Shown here piece by piece: positions 34,117-44,254 of a stretch of 64,000 nucleotides of DNA. Within the stretch, counting starts at the first letter, position 1. Every line of letters begins with the position of its first letter. Below the pieces are notes generated by a model. That model was not told where the DNA came from. It was given only the letters and a program-made list of their open reading frames with translations, and searched no databases. This DNA comes from an uncultured Pseudomonadales bacterium (GTDB lineage Bacteria; Pseudomonadota; Gammaproteobacteria; Pseudomonadales; Azotimanducaceae). The stretch spans positions 1 to 64,000 of the forward strand of contig CALIKQ010000031.1 in assembly GCA_938017975.1 (NCBI GenBank), written 5' to 3'. The position numbers were made by a program, and so were the translations under genes.

Positions 34117-34842
34117 TCATTCCGTCCGACAGAGTAATACTGTGATGTTGTCAGGCCCGCCCTCTTTAAGGGCCAACTCGACAAGCACGTCAGCGGTCTC
34201 ATGAAGGTCTGGTTGATTGGCTCTGAGGGCTGCCTCAATATCGCGATCGGATACGACACTGGTTAAGCCATCGGTGGAAAGGAGGACGATGTCGCCCTTC
34301 TCGAGTTGCAGATGCCCTCTGGCCGCCTCGAAAACCTGATTGCCGCCCAGGCTCTTGGTGAGAATATGCCCATCTCCGGGCTGAGGACTGCGACCTGCTT
34401 GCTTCCTCTCTTCTAAAAGCGTGTGATCTCGCGTTAATTGAAGTAATCCGTCTCGACGACTGAATCGATAGATTCTGGAGTCTCCTGCCCAAGCATAAAT
34501 CAATTCGTTTTCTGAGGTAATTGCCGCACAGGTCATTGTGGTGCGCATGCCCTTGTGTTCACTCGAGCTTTTTTGATGGTTGATGAGTACAAGGTTGCAG
34601 TCTTTGATTGCCTCAGCAATTTGATTTGCGTCGGTCACTCCTATCAGTGCAGGGTCGCGGTCAAGTAGATCGATTGCCATCTGACTGCAAAAACCCCCGT
34701 GATGGTATCCTCCAAGTCCATCCGCTACTGCGAACAAGCCCTCCGATTGCTTGAAGAAGAAGGCATCCTCATTGTGTGCACGGATAAGACCTTGATGTGT
34801 CTTAGCTGCAAGGGTGAGGCGGTTTGTGTTCAGGGGCTGCAC
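34117..34842 (-). CDS. PP2C-family Ser/Thr phosphatase
   Basis: A 241-residue PPM/PP2C phosphatase. Metal and phosphate motifs are in order: R21/NED (E25, D26), VADGLGGYHHGG (D41, G42), MRTTMTCAAI, AWAGDSRIYRF, LLSTDGLTSVV and GGPDNITVLLC. It is a compact, soluble, Stp1/PrpC-like enzyme that removes phosphates from Ser/Thr in a metal-dependent way. GTG start at 34842. It converges on the kinase gene, and the pair is likely a signalling switch. The next gene upstream on its strand is the amidohydrolase, 53 bases away. Confidence 0.9.
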   Translation of the reverse strand: MQPLNTNRLTLAAKTHQGLIRAHNEDAFFFKQSEGLFAVADGLGGYHHGGFCSQMAIDLLDRDPALIGVTDANQIAEAIKDCNLVLINHQKSSSEHKGMRTTMTCAAITSENELIYAWAGDSRIYRFSRRDGLLQLTRDHTLLEERKQAGRSPQPGDGHILTKSLGGNQVFEAARGHLQLEKGDIVLLSTDGLTSVVSDRDIEAALRANQPDLHETADVLVELALKEGGPDNITVLLCRTE

Positions 34843-34895
34843 AAAGACAAGGTCGTCGACAAAATACGGATCTCACAGAAGATCATGAATCGAGT

Positions 34896-36596
34896 CTACA
34901 GGCCGGTGCTTTGGCGGCGAATGAGCTTGCCGGGCAGAGCGCCGGTGGCTCTGCCCTGACGATAGGTGACATCTCCTGCAACCAAAGTCAGATCCAGACC
35001 ATCAGCATTTTGCAAAAAGCGCTTACCGCCTGCGGGTAGATCTTGCACGATATGAGGCGTTTTGAGTTTAAGGGCATCAAGGTCGATAACATTGATATCG
35101 GCCTTCAGTCCAATTTTGATCATACCGCGATCTTTCAATGAATAGAGTTCTGCGGGTTGCTGTGTCAGCATGCGAATGCCTTGGCTAAGTTCAATTTTTG
35201 CTTTTTGTTTGACCCATTTCGTGATCAGGTAAAGGTTAGCGCTGGCGTCGCAGATCGAACCAACATGCGCACCGCCATCTCCTAGGGCTGCTACCGTGTG
35301 GGGATGTTGCAAGAGTTCCGGAATACCATCGGCGTAGTTTGCTGCAGGAATGTAAATCAGGTTGGTACCTTCATTGCCTAGCAGATAATCATAAAGCCAG
35401 GACTGAGGGTCCTGGCCATCAGCTTCGGCTCGGGCTTGGACTGAATCACCGGGCTCGGGGAGGTATTCGATGGGGTCAACCATAGGATACATCTTGTCGT
35501 ATTTGTCATTAAAGATTTTGACAAAGATATGTGGATTTACGTTCGCCTCGCTAAGTATTGCAGCTTTGGTTTCCGGGTCTTTTAATTGCGCGAGGCGTTC
35601 ATCGTCGGCTAGTTCACTGAGCGCAAGGTAAGTCGGACGACGATAAAAAGGGTTCATCGAGGAGGGCATGCCCATCATCATGCCCACCGGGCGAGATAAA
35701 ACCTGTCCTCGAATATCTAAACCCCGGGTTTGTGCTGCCTCTACCATTGACAGTTGCTCTCTCCAGAGTTCGGGCTGGTTATCGAGTTGAAGTAAGGTGA
35801 AAGTGCCCTTGGCGCCGGTTGCCCGGCAGGTATCTTCTAAAATACTGAATTCATCCGCCGGATCATCCCAATCTGAAATTAACTGAAAGACGTGTCCCTG
35901 CTCTCCGGAAAGGGTTTTTCCAAGCGCTTTGAGTTCTTGAGTTGCTGCTTTATAAGTGGGAATCAGCGAGCCATCACTGCTTCGGTGCACCAAGGTACGA
36001 CTGGTCGAAAATCCGACAGCGCCTGCAGCCATACCCTCTGTGAGTAACGCTTGCATGGCTTCGATATCCTCGGCAGTTGCCGGCTCACGGTTGACGGCGC
36101 GTTCACCCATCACGAAGACGCGTAATGGGCCATGCGGATACAGGGCAGCGATGTCTATGTCACGGGGCTTACTATCTAAGCTGTCCAGAAATTCAGGGAA
36201 ACTCTCCCAGTCCCACGGTAAACCCTCGTTCATGGCAGTTTCAGGAATCTCTTCTACGCCTTCCATCAGTTGGATCAAAACCTCGTGATCAGTGTTGCGG
36301 CAAGGCGCAAAGCCGACGCCACAGTTGCCCATGACGACAGTGGTCGTTCCTAAATTAGAAGAGGGTGCTAAATGCTGATCCCAGGTCGCTTGGCCGTCAT
36401 AGTGGGTGTGCACATCGATGAAGCCGGGTGTCACAATTTTTCCAGAGGCATCGATTATTTCGTCAGCCGTGTGTTGAGACAGCATCCCAATAGCCTCGAT
36501 AACGCCATTTTTAATGCCGATATCATGGTGCTCGGGCGCGTCGCCAGTTCCGTCATAGACCTGGCCATTTCGGATAAGGACGTCGAAATGGGTCAT
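34896..36596 (-). CDS. N-acyl-D-amino-acid deacylase-family amidohydrolase
   Basis: A 566-residue member of the amidohydrolase superfamily, D-aminoacylase/dihydroorotase-like subgroup. The beta-sandwich N-terminus DVLIRNGQVYDGTG is followed by the metal motif FIDVHTHYDGQATWD (H-x-H) near residue 63, NCGVGFAPCR, and later GDGGAHVGSICDAS with the active-site aspartate. These cytoplasmic enzymes hydrolyse N-acyl groups from D-amino acids or similar amides; the natural substrate is often different. Same strand as the sulfotransferase and the TonB receptor upstream. Confidence 0.86.
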   Translation of the reverse strand: MTHFDVLIRNGQVYDGTGDAPEHHDIGIKNGVIEAIGMLSQHTADEIIDASGKIVTPGFIDVHTHYDGQATWDQHLAPSSNLGTTTVVMGNCGVGFAPCRNTDHEVLIQLMEGVEEIPETAMNEGLPWDWESFPEFLDSLDSKPRDIDIAALYPHGPLRVFVMGERAVNREPATAEDIEAMQALLTEGMAAGAVGFSTSRTLVHRSSDGSLIPTYKAATQELKALGKTLSGEQGHVFQLISDWDDPADEFSILEDTCRATGAKGTFTLLQLDNQPELWREQLSMVEAAQTRGLDIRGQVLSRPVGMMMGMPSSMNPFYRRPTYLALSELADDERLAQLKDPETKAAILSEANVNPHIFVKIFNDKYDKMYPMVDPIEYLPEPGDSVQARAEADGQDPQSWLYDYLLGNEGTNLIYIPAANYADGIPELLQHPHTVAALGDGGAHVGSICDASANLYLITKWVKQKAKIELSQGIRMLTQQPAELYSLKDRGMIKIGLKADINVIDLDALKLKTPHIVQDLPAGGKRFLQNADGLDLTLVAGDVTYRQGRATGALPGKLIRRQSTGL

Positions 36597-36737
36597 AGCG
36601 ATTGCTCTGCTTAAAAGGGTCGTTTGAATGTAGCGCTTAATGGCTCAGAAATCTAGGGAGTGACGGGTTAGACCTTCCATGACTAGGTTCCGCCTTTCTG
36701 CGCGCGGATTCGTCCTGTCGCTTCAGGAACCGGCATT

Positions 36738-38744
36738 CTAGGGTCCAAATTTAGGATATTCACTGAGGATCGTATCGCCGATTGCAGTTTTCAATGGCGC
36801 CAGCCAGGGTTCGAAAGGCTGGTATGCGTTTAGACCTGATTGGTAGATCGGCTGTCTGACCTGCTCAGAACTCGGTGTACGAACACTGCGCTCTGTGCGA
36901 TGAAAATTGAGGCAGGCTGCATCAAAGGGCAAACCGCAAAAATCAAGCATTCTGCGCACCTGGGTTTCGAGATCGAAGACAACAGCTTCGTGATGGACTG
37001 TCAAAATAAAATCGGGAAGAACCGAATTCCAGTGCGTCATGAGGTCGATATAATCTTGATAATAATGGCCGATGTCTTCAAGCCCGTAGCTAAATTCCTG
37101 TCCACTGGCGAAGAGCTGCTTAAAGCCGCTGAAGCAGCAAGCCAACGGGTGCCTACGGGCATCAATGATCTTAGCGTTAGGTAGGATTAGCTTGATAAGT
37201 CCAATGTGTCTAAAGTTGTTGGGCATCTTGTCGATGAAGAAGGGTGCGTTGCCTCGGTGAATACGGGTATCGTCAAGATACTTTTGGCCCATATCTCGAA
37301 GGGCCTCGTCGGAAATGGAGGATAGGCAGGCGGGATATTGAGGGTCATCTTGAAGACGCCTCCGGCCATCAAGCTCGAAAGCAAAGGCTGCGATGTTGGG
37401 CAGCTCTTGAGTGCCATCGACCAGTGGATGAGAGGCTAAAATCTGCTCCAGCAGGGTAGACCCTGCCCGAGGTAATCCCACAACAAAGATTGGATCAGAC
37501 GCTGCGACGCCGGACTTCTCTCGATCACTGAACAGCTTCGCGTCGCAGACTTCGTGTTGTAGTTTCAGTCGTTTGCTGAGGAGCGCACTGTCGAAACCAA
37601 TGGCTGCTTGCTTAACCGCATTACCGGTTTTATAGAACTGGAAGGACTGTTCAAAATCTTGGTGATCCTCAAAGTGCTTGCCGAGGGCAAAATTGAGGTG
37701 AATTTGGTCGATACTGGGAATGGATTCGCTGTCCACGAAATTAAGCATTTGCTCGACTTCTGACGCTTCAAACCGATAGGTTTTTAAATTTGCCAGACTC
37801 CAAAAGGCGTCACCAAAACTTGATCGCGCGCGATAGGCTTCCTTATAGGCTGCGATGGCAAGTTCGGATTTATCGATGGTTTTGAGAGCATGCCCCCTGA
37901 GCAGATGGACTTGAGCGGGATCCGGTACTATTGGCGTGACCTGCTCATAAATTTTAATGGCCTCTTCAAATCGACCGATGGCAACACATTGATTGGCATA
38001 GGCCGTCTGATGCCTAACGTTATTCGGGTCTTGATTCAGCAGGAATTTGGCTTCTTGAAAAGCCTGTTCATATTTCTGTCGTTTGTACAGTACGCCCATG
38101 TAATCGTAACGCGCGAGCAGGTTTTCTGGCTCGAAGGCCACAGCATTCTCGAGCAATATTTCTGCATCGTCTAGAACTTCGGTTTGGACACCGAGATAAG
38201 CCAATAAGCGCATTCCCTCGACGTGTTTTGGATTACGTCTCAGAAATAGTCGACAGAGCTGCTCAGCGCCGGCTAATCGGCCCTCGTTAATGAGATCACG
38301 AACCTGCAGTAGTGCTTTGGGCAGCGCCTCGAGATTTTCGATTTGCTGTGCTGCTTCCTGCTGAATGACAGGATACGCTTCCGGATTGGTGAGCTCAGCG
38401 AGGGCGCGCCAACTGCCGAGTAAGGCATCATTGAGCGTGACTGCGGTTCTGAAGGCGGAGATTGCATGCTGTGTTTGATTAAGGGCCATCAGTGTATAGC
38501 CCATCTCCTGATGGCCACGAGCATACCGAGGAAAGTCAACATTAAGGTTCTCTAGCGCAATTTTTGCTGCATCGAGTTTCTTTAAATACCGCAGACAGAC
38601 GCAGTAATAGTATCGGGTCTCACGATCTTGTGGCGTTTCGGTAAGCTGCCGGGAAAGCAAAGCGGACGCCGCGGAGATTTCTCCAGCGGCGAGCTTCTCT
38701 TTTGCTGAACGTGTGAGTTCAGGGATGGATTCGGCTTGGCGCAT
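36738..38744 (-). CDS. TPR-repeat sulfotransferase
   Basis: A 668-residue two-part protein. Residues about 1-350 are tetratricopeptide repeats, for example GRLAGAEQLCRLFLRRNP, LDDAEILLENAVAFEPEN and GRFEEAIKIYEQVTP. The C-terminal half is a sulfotransferase domain: the PAPS 5'-phosphosulfate loop is VVGLPRAGSTLLEQIL at about 421-436 and the 3'-phosphate region is near KIIDARRHPLACCFSGFKQ. It would transfer sulfate from PAPS to a hydroxyl or amine; the acceptor may be recruited by the TPRs. It is 57 bases after the TonB receptor gene and is probably co-transcribed. Confidence 0.87.
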   Translation of the reverse strand: MRQAESIPELTRSAKEKLAAGEISAASALLSRQLTETPQDRETRYYYCVCLRYLKKLDAAKIALENLNVDFPRYARGHQEMGYTLMALNQTQHAISAFRTAVTLNDALLGSWRALAELTNPEAYPVIQQEAAQQIENLEALPKALLQVRDLINEGRLAGAEQLCRLFLRRNPKHVEGMRLLAYLGVQTEVLDDAEILLENAVAFEPENLLARYDYMGVLYKRQKYEQAFQEAKFLLNQDPNNVRHQTAYANQCVAIGRFEEAIKIYEQVTPIVPDPAQVHLLRGHALKTIDKSELAIAAYKEAYRARSSFGDAFWSLANLKTYRFEASEVEQMLNFVDSESIPSIDQIHLNFALGKHFEDHQDFEQSFQFYKTGNAVKQAAIGFDSALLSKRLKLQHEVCDAKLFSDREKSGVAASDPIFVVGLPRAGSTLLEQILASHPLVDGTQELPNIAAFAFELDGRRRLQDDPQYPACLSSISDEALRDMGQKYLDDTRIHRGNAPFFIDKMPNNFRHIGLIKLILPNAKIIDARRHPLACCFSGFKQLFASGQEFSYGLEDIGHYYQDYIDLMTHWNSVLPDFILTVHHEAVVFDLETQVRRMLDFCGLPFDAACLNFHRTERSVRTPSSEQVRQPIYQSGLNAYQPFEPWLAPLKTAIGDTILSEYPKFGP

Positions 38745-38801
38745 GATGAACTAAGATCTTGGAGTGACTACAGATCTTATCATGCGCCGATGCCGAGGGG
38801 C

Positions 38802-41489
38802 TTAATTCATGTCGTAAGAGACACGAAGACCCATGGTTCGCGGACGGTTTGTGGTGACACGCTCGAAGAAGTCCTGGCGATTAATGTGCAACTGAGCTCG
38901 CTCATCAGTCAGGTTACTGACAAAGAGCTCAACCCCCCAACCGTCGCTCAGATTTTCAACACCAACCGAAGCATCGACAATGCCGTAGCTGTCTTGCATG
39001 GTGTTAGGCTCATCAACCGTGTCGACGATAGAGTTCAGCGCTTCACCCGCATACTTATAACCGAACTGCCAGTGTGCCCCCAAATCGTTACTCATTTCCC
39101 ATTCGTATCGAGCACGAATGCTGATCTGAGTTTCGGGTGTTAGTGGCAACATTGATCCGGCATCTGCAACAACAATATCGAAGGCAGGATCAACGAATAC
39201 GAGCTCAGTGTCGTTGAAGGATGCTGCAGCATAGAGCGTCAGTTGCTCGTTGACGGACCAAACTAAATCACCCTCGATTCCGCTGATTTCGGCATTACCA
39301 CCGTTGTCGACGATTGTGAGGATAGAGATATTCTGGGAGTCGAATTGAGAAACCTGAATGTCTTCCCAGTCAATCCTGTAGACCGAACCATTAAAGCGAA
39401 TGGCACCATCGGCCAACGTGGTCTTCCAGCCTATTTCCATATTTTCGAGTGAGTCTGATTCGAAGACATAGGGTAGGCAGTAGCCTGGGAATCCAGATGC
39501 ATTGCTCGGTATTGCAACTTCGTTACCACAGTTCGTACCGTCATCCCTGATGTTTTGGGCATTAGCGCTATAAACGCCGCCTTTTTGCGCCGCCGCGCGA
39601 TTGAATCCGGGTGGACGGTAACCTTCTGACCAGGTTGCGAAAATTAAGGTATTTGAATCTTCAGGCTGCCATGATGCTGTAAATCGCATGATGGTATCGG
39701 TGACATTCAAAGGTTGTAATTCTGCAAAGTTTGTCTGGTAGTCACGCCCACCAGTCAAAGCAGGCCTGATGTCATTGGTAGGATCGGCATCATCAATGAA
39801 GAGTGGGCGATTACCGTAACGCCATGCACCGTATCCGGTGAAGCCGTAATCTAGATCGTAATAGCGCGCTCCGACGGCCAACGACAGACTATCGGTGACG
39901 TCCAAAGTGATTTCACCAAAGAGCGCAGTCTGTTCCTCAGTTCGAGTGTTGTCGTTTCGGAATTGCGTAGAATCCGTGAGCAAACCTCGAGCATTGGCCT
40001 CAGAGTTAGCGAACGTGCCGCTGGTTCTGATGTCGATCGGAGCAAAGCCTGCGTCCATCGGTGCTTGGTAGTTGAAGTCGCCAACGTGCAAGATCTCAAA
40101 GTCTTCATAAAAGAAGCCGCCTTGCATATTGATTCGACCTTCCCAATTGGTTGCAACGCGAAATTCGTGAGTCCAACGAGTATTTTCGTTCTCAATTCTC
40201 GCCGCGTTCGCTGGGGTGCCACACTCAACGACGCCGGGATCACCGCCAATGGTGGGGTCAAAGGTGTAGAAAGTGGTTGGGTCGTAAGTTGTGTTGTAAC
40301 CCGTACCCAGTCCGTTGTAGTAACCACCAACAAGATACTCGCACTGATATCCAGAAATGAAGGCACCAATATTGGTGTAGCCGGTGTAGTCGATGTTGGC
40401 TGTTACGTCTCGATCAAGGAATGCACCGGTGTAAACGACATCGAGAATGCCGATTCTACCCTCAACGGTCCAAGCGGTCTGATTGAAATCATCGTTCAGG
40501 AAGTCATCGGTGTACCGCGAGACCTGAAGATCATCCAGCATTGGGTCGTAATCAAAAACCCCCTCGGTGGATAGACTCTGCGCGGTGTGTTGCAGCAAGA
40601 GGCTCCAGTCATCATTGATCAGATACTTAATGCCGATGCGTGCCCCTGCATAGTGCGCGTCGTTGAAATCGTCCTCAACAAGTCCAGCGTTGTTCGCGAT
40701 CGCCTTATTCACTGGTACGGTTAAACCGTTCGGTCCAACAACTGTCCCATTCGCGAAAACGGTGCCAGCGGCGTAGGTGACTGTATCGCCGGGGAAGGTT
40801 GGGTTGATATCACTATTAGCCTGAAAAGTGCCAGCTACGTTATCGATAAAGCCGCCCTGGCGGTCATTATAGAGCGCAACCCGCGCGGCCATTTTGCCTT
40901 CCATGATCGGGAAGTTCAGCATGAGCTCCCCTGAGTTGCTGTCTTCTCCACCCGAGGTTTGTGACCAGCTCCCGTTAAAGCTTGCGTCAAACTCATCGAT
41001 GACCGGCTTATTGGTGATCAGGCGGACGGTGCCTGCCATTGAGCTAGCGCCGTAGAGCGTGCCTTGAGGCCCAGGTAAGACCTCGATACGCTCCATATCA
41101 CTGATATAAACGTCAAGATTACGTCCACCGGCTGTGACTGGCTGCTCATCAAGATAGAGCGCGACGTTAGGTGCCGATCCCTGTGATTCTGCAACGGTGA
41201 TATTGATTGCATCAACCGCTGCGCCTCGAATATAGATTTCGTTTTGTCCTGGGCCACGACCGCCTGCATTAACATTCGGTAGATACTTCACGTAGTCAGA
41301 AAACTCTTGGATATTTTGGTTTTCGAGTTCTCTGGAGCCAATGGCTTGAATCGTAACGGGCGCATCCTGGAGCGGAACAGCACGTTTGGTTGCGGTTACG
41401 ATGATTTCCTCGATCTCCGCCGTGGCTTGCTGCCCTGTTGCGGCTAGGGCTGCAAGAATAGCAACGTTAAGCTTTTTTTTCTGGAACAT
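38802..41489 (-). CDS. TonB-dependent outer-membrane receptor
   Basis: About 895 residues: an N-terminal signal sequence (KKKLNVAILAALAATGQQATA), the start of the plug domain at EEIIVTATKRAVPLQDAPVTIQAI, and a 22-strand barrel ending in GLRVSYDMN, with the last residues forming an aromatic-poor strand. ATG 41489 is chosen over an upstream ATG at 41579 because AAGAGGCG precedes it and the signal peptide starts there. No iron-siderophore hallmark is seen; the neighbours suggest import of a larger organic substrate (possibly a terpenoid, peptide or sulfated compound). Confidence 0.9.
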   Translation of the reverse strand: MFQKKKLNVAILAALAATGQQATAEIEEIIVTATKRAVPLQDAPVTIQAIGSRELENQNIQEFSDYVKYLPNVNAGGRGPGQNEIYIRGAAVDAINITVAESQGSAPNVALYLDEQPVTAGGRNLDVYISDMERIEVLPGPQGTLYGASSMAGTVRLITNKPVIDEFDASFNGSWSQTSGGEDSNSGELMLNFPIMEGKMAARVALYNDRQGGFIDNVAGTFQANSDINPTFPGDTVTYAAGTVFANGTVVGPNGLTVPVNKAIANNAGLVEDDFNDAHYAGARIGIKYLINDDWSLLLQHTAQSLSTEGVFDYDPMLDDLQVSRYTDDFLNDDFNQTAWTVEGRIGILDVVYTGAFLDRDVTANIDYTGYTNIGAFISGYQCEYLVGGYYNGLGTGYNTTYDPTTFYTFDPTIGGDPGVVECGTPANAARIENENTRWTHEFRVATNWEGRINMQGGFFYEDFEILHVGDFNYQAPMDAGFAPIDIRTSGTFANSEANARGLLTDSTQFRNDNTRTEEQTALFGEITLDVTDSLSLAVGARYYDLDYGFTGYGAWRYGNRPLFIDDADPTNDIRPALTGGRDYQTNFAELQPLNVTDTIMRFTASWQPEDSNTLIFATWSEGYRPPGFNRAAAQKGGVYSANAQNIRDDGTNCGNEVAIPSNASGFPGYCLPYVFESDSLENMEIGWKTTLADGAIRFNGSVYRIDWEDIQVSQFDSQNISILTIVDNGGNAEISGIEGDLVWSVNEQLTLYAAASFNDTELVFVDPAFDIVVADAGSMLPLTPETQISIRARYEWEMSNDLGAHWQFGYKYAGEALNSIVDTVDEPNTMQDSYGIVDASVGVENLSDGWGVELFVSNLTDERAQLHINRQDFFERVTTNRPRTMGLRVSYDMN

Positions 41490-41838
41490 TCGGACGCCTC
41501 TTGATTGATCTCGGAGCATTATAGGGGAGATTAGAGAACAATGCACATTGATGAGAACGCTGCCGCGGAAGCTCTGCAAAGTGCTGATTCTATTGGTTTA
41601 ATAAAATTAAAAACCGTTCGTATTCAAAGTATCTGTCTAGGCTGAGGGTGGCATGGTCTGTTGGGCTGATGTTGCTCTCGGGCTGCTCTGGGACTGATCT
41701 GTGATTTGATATTCGGTGAGGTCACCTCAGCACAGCAATGTTAGGAGAGCCTAGGCGGCTCACAACGCTTTGGCGCGCTGCAACTCTTTCGGGGTTTGAG
41801 GGACATAGGAAAATAGCTTGCTGGTCGCCGAACGACTG
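41490..41838. other. Intergenic region with small palindrome
   Basis: A 349-base promoter region for the TonB receptor. TGAGGTCACCTCA at 41718-41730 is a 13-base inverted repeat and a possible operator. No gene seen. Confidence 0.4.
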
Positions 41839-43464
41839 CTAGTGGTCAGTGATTTGTACTGATTGTTGCTCTGAGCGCAGTAAACGATGCTCTCTAATGA
41901 GCCCTAAAAGTAAACTGATGGTCATCAAAATGATGATCAACGTAAATGGAAAGGCGCTTGCCAGTGAGACGGCCTGAACAGAGGATAGCCCACCCCCTAA
42001 AAGTAAAGCGATACCAATCATGCCCAGCGCGACACACCAAAAAATGCGCTGAAACAGTGGTGTTTTAATTTTACCGCCTGCTGCCATGGTGTCGACCACG
42101 AGGGAGCCAGAGTCCATCGAAGTGACGAAGAAAATGATGACTAAAAACAATCCGAGTATTGAAGTGATCAAAGACCCAGGGAATTGTTCCAAGAAAATAA
42201 ACAGTGTCAGTTCCGGCTGAAAATTACGCACACTTTCCGCGACCGCAGTGACGTCCTCCTCAAAAAATTGCAAAATTGCGGTATGGCCAAAAATGGTCAT
42301 CCAAAGCATAAAAATGAGCGACGGCGCAAGGAGCGCGCCGAGCACAAACTCCCGCACCGTACGACCTGTAGAAATTCTAGCGATGAACATGCCGACAAAC
42401 GGTGAGAAAGCAATCCACCAAGACCAATAGAAGGTCGTCCAGTCATGCATAAAATAATAGTCTTCGCGTCCTGACCAGCTGCTGAGCACCGGTAGGTACT
42501 CGAGATAAGCCAGCGAATACCGCAGAAAATAGCCTAGGGTCTCCATAACCGGCGTCATGCAAAGTACAAACAGTCCCAAGACAATTGCCAACACCATGTT
42601 GATTTCGCTTAACCGCTTGATGCCTCCATCGAGCCCACGTACGACTGAAATTAAGGCGAGCCCGGTGATAACAACAACCAAGAAGATATTGGTGTAGTCG
42701 CCTGTGGGCAGGTCAAATAGGTAGTTCAGGCCGCCAGAAGCTTGCTCTGCGCCATAGCCCAGCGATGTAGCCAGTCCGAAGAGGGTGGCGAAGATGGCAA
42801 GAATATCGACCACATGCCCTGGCCAACCCCAAATCCGTTCTCCAAAAATAGGATACAGGGCAGACCTTATCAGGAGCGGCAGGCCCTTGTTGTAACAAAA
42901 AAATGACAACGACAATCCGATTACAACGTAGACGGCCCAGGGATGAAACGCCCAGTGATAAATCGTTGCTGCCATCGCCAAATCGCGCAAGGATTGTGAA
43001 TCAAGGTTGGTTTCTCCTAGAGGGGGCGTAATGGCGTGGTTCATTGGTTCTAAGACACCGTAGAACATGATGCCGATACCGATCCCCGCCGCAAATAGCA
43101 TCGATACCCAGCTGAGTAAGTGATAGCGCGCCACTGCGTCCTGTCCGCCAATGCGAATTCGACCCAAAGGTGAGAAAGCAAGCGCCACACAGAAAATCAG
43201 AAAGCCATTCATGCTGTACATGAAAAACCAATCGAGCTCTTGGGTCAGAAAGAAACGCAAAGCGCTGAAGTTTTCAGCCGCCTGAGTTGGGAAAAGCAGT
43301 GTAACCAAAACAAAAACCACGATCGTGACGCTGCTGATCAAAAAAACCGGATTATGAATATCGAGACCAAGGCCTTGGAGATTGTCTTGCCCGACCTCGT
43401 AATCGGAGGTGTATAAATCTTCGGGTGCTGAGGGTTCGCTTGCTTCGGGAGCGTTTAAAGACAC
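41839..43464 (-). CDS. BCCT-family betaine/carnitine/choline transporter
   Basis: A 541-residue, 12-helix transporter. The signature is WSWWIAFSPFVGMFIARISTGRTVREF, containing the tryptophan box of helix 8, preceded by MFAAGIGIGIMFYGVLEP in helix 3. These sodium- or proton-coupled carriers import betaine, carnitine, choline, DMSP or ectoine. The glycine-rich GIGIGIMF segment with MFY resembles the sodium-coupled betaine carriers. Transcribed leftwards, upstream of the TonB receptor with a 349-base gap. The 3' regulatory tail is short, so osmosensing like that of BetP is not indicated. Confidence 0.9.
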   Translation of the reverse strand: MSLNAPEASEPSAPEDLYTSDYEVGQDNLQGLGLDIHNPVFLISSVTIVVFVLVTLLFPTQAAENFSALRFFLTQELDWFFMYSMNGFLIFCVALAFSPLGRIRIGGQDAVARYHLLSWVSMLFAAGIGIGIMFYGVLEPMNHAITPPLGETNLDSQSLRDLAMAATIYHWAFHPWAVYVVIGLSLSFFCYNKGLPLLIRSALYPIFGERIWGWPGHVVDILAIFATLFGLATSLGYGAEQASGGLNYLFDLPTGDYTNIFLVVVITGLALISVVRGLDGGIKRLSEINMVLAIVLGLFVLCMTPVMETLGYFLRYSLAYLEYLPVLSSWSGREDYYFMHDWTTFYWSWWIAFSPFVGMFIARISTGRTVREFVLGALLAPSLIFMLWMTIFGHTAILQFFEEDVTAVAESVRNFQPELTLFIFLEQFPGSLITSILGLFLVIIFFVTSMDSGSLVVDTMAAGGKIKTPLFQRIFWCVALGMIGIALLLGGGLSSVQAVSLASAFPFTLIIILMTISLLLGLIREHRLLRSEQQSVQITDH

Positions 43465-43648
43465 AATTGGCTGCCGTCGGAATCAGCGCAAACCGTAACA
43501 CGACTTCTTGCGAGAGTCACATCGTCCTTTGGTAACCAACAAGCACGACTCATTGTATGCGGCCAGATCGTCGTCCCAGTGCGTTGCCGTCACGGGGTCG
43601 CTGCTCTGGTTTTACAGTGACGGACCTTGCTTGTCTCGGATTAAACCG

Positions 43649-44254
43649 CTAACCCTTGTTGGCAAGAATTTCTGTTTCGAAGTCAGCAAGTTTGTCTTTA
43701 CCAAAAAACATTGCATCATCGGCAAAAAAGGTTGGTGAACCAAAGTTCCCTCGCGCGACGGATTGTTCGGTGTTCGCGATGAGTCCTGACTTGACATCCG
43801 GTAGAGACACACCGGCAAAGATTTCCTCCGCAGGTAGGCCTGATTCGATCAATGCAGCATGAAAAACCTCTGGTTCATCCATTTTCTTTGGGTTTGACCA
43901 CATGTGGTGATAAACCGCATTGATGTAATCAAAGCAATAATCTTTGGATTGAGCGAAAACGGCTCCCCGCATGAGCATAAGCGTATTGATGGGGAAATCT
44001 GGGTTTCGCTGATAGTCTGTAATTTGATGGGCGCGCAAAAAGCGCTCGGTTTCAATTTGGGCATAGTCAGGCTTATTGAGAATACCTTGCATTGAGACGG
44101 CCGGAGAAACGTTGTTGGTGGCTTTAAAAACGCCGCCAAGAAGAATAGGAACGTAAGTGATGGTTTGGCCGATTCGCGCTTCGAGCTGTGGCAAAACCAG
44201 GTGGCTGAGATATGCATTTGGACTGCCGAAATCAAAGTGAAATTCAAGTTTCAT
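43649..44254 (-). CDS. DsbA-fold isomerase (2-hydroxychromene-2-carboxylate isomerase-like)
   Basis: A 201-residue thioredoxin-fold protein starting MKLEFHFDFGSPNAYLSH. That N-terminus, with FDFGSPNAY in place of a CxxC motif, identifies the HCCA isomerase / kappa-GST-like branch of the DsbA family, and ARGNFGSPTFFADDAMFFGKDKL closes the fold. The conserved serine (S11) would activate glutathione. It probably isomerises a ring-cleavage product in a degradative pathway. ATG 44254 is preferred to the longer start 44287, since the conserved N-terminus begins there. Confidence 0.85.
   Translation of the reverse strand: MKLEFHFDFGSPNAYLSHLVLPQLEARIGQTITYVPILLGGVFKATNNVSPAVSMQGILNKPDYAQIETERFLRAHQITDYQRNPDFPINTLMLMRGAVFAQSKDYCFDYINAVYHHMWSNPKKMDEPEVFHAALIESGLPAEEIFAGVSLPDVKSGLIANTEQSVARGNFGSPTFFADDAMFFGKDKLADFETEILANKG

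Noticed and set aside
39963-40574. 203-codon plus-strand ORF inside the TonB receptor
   Set aside because: Antisense shadow of a well-supported barrel-coding sequence with no own ribosome site or homology.
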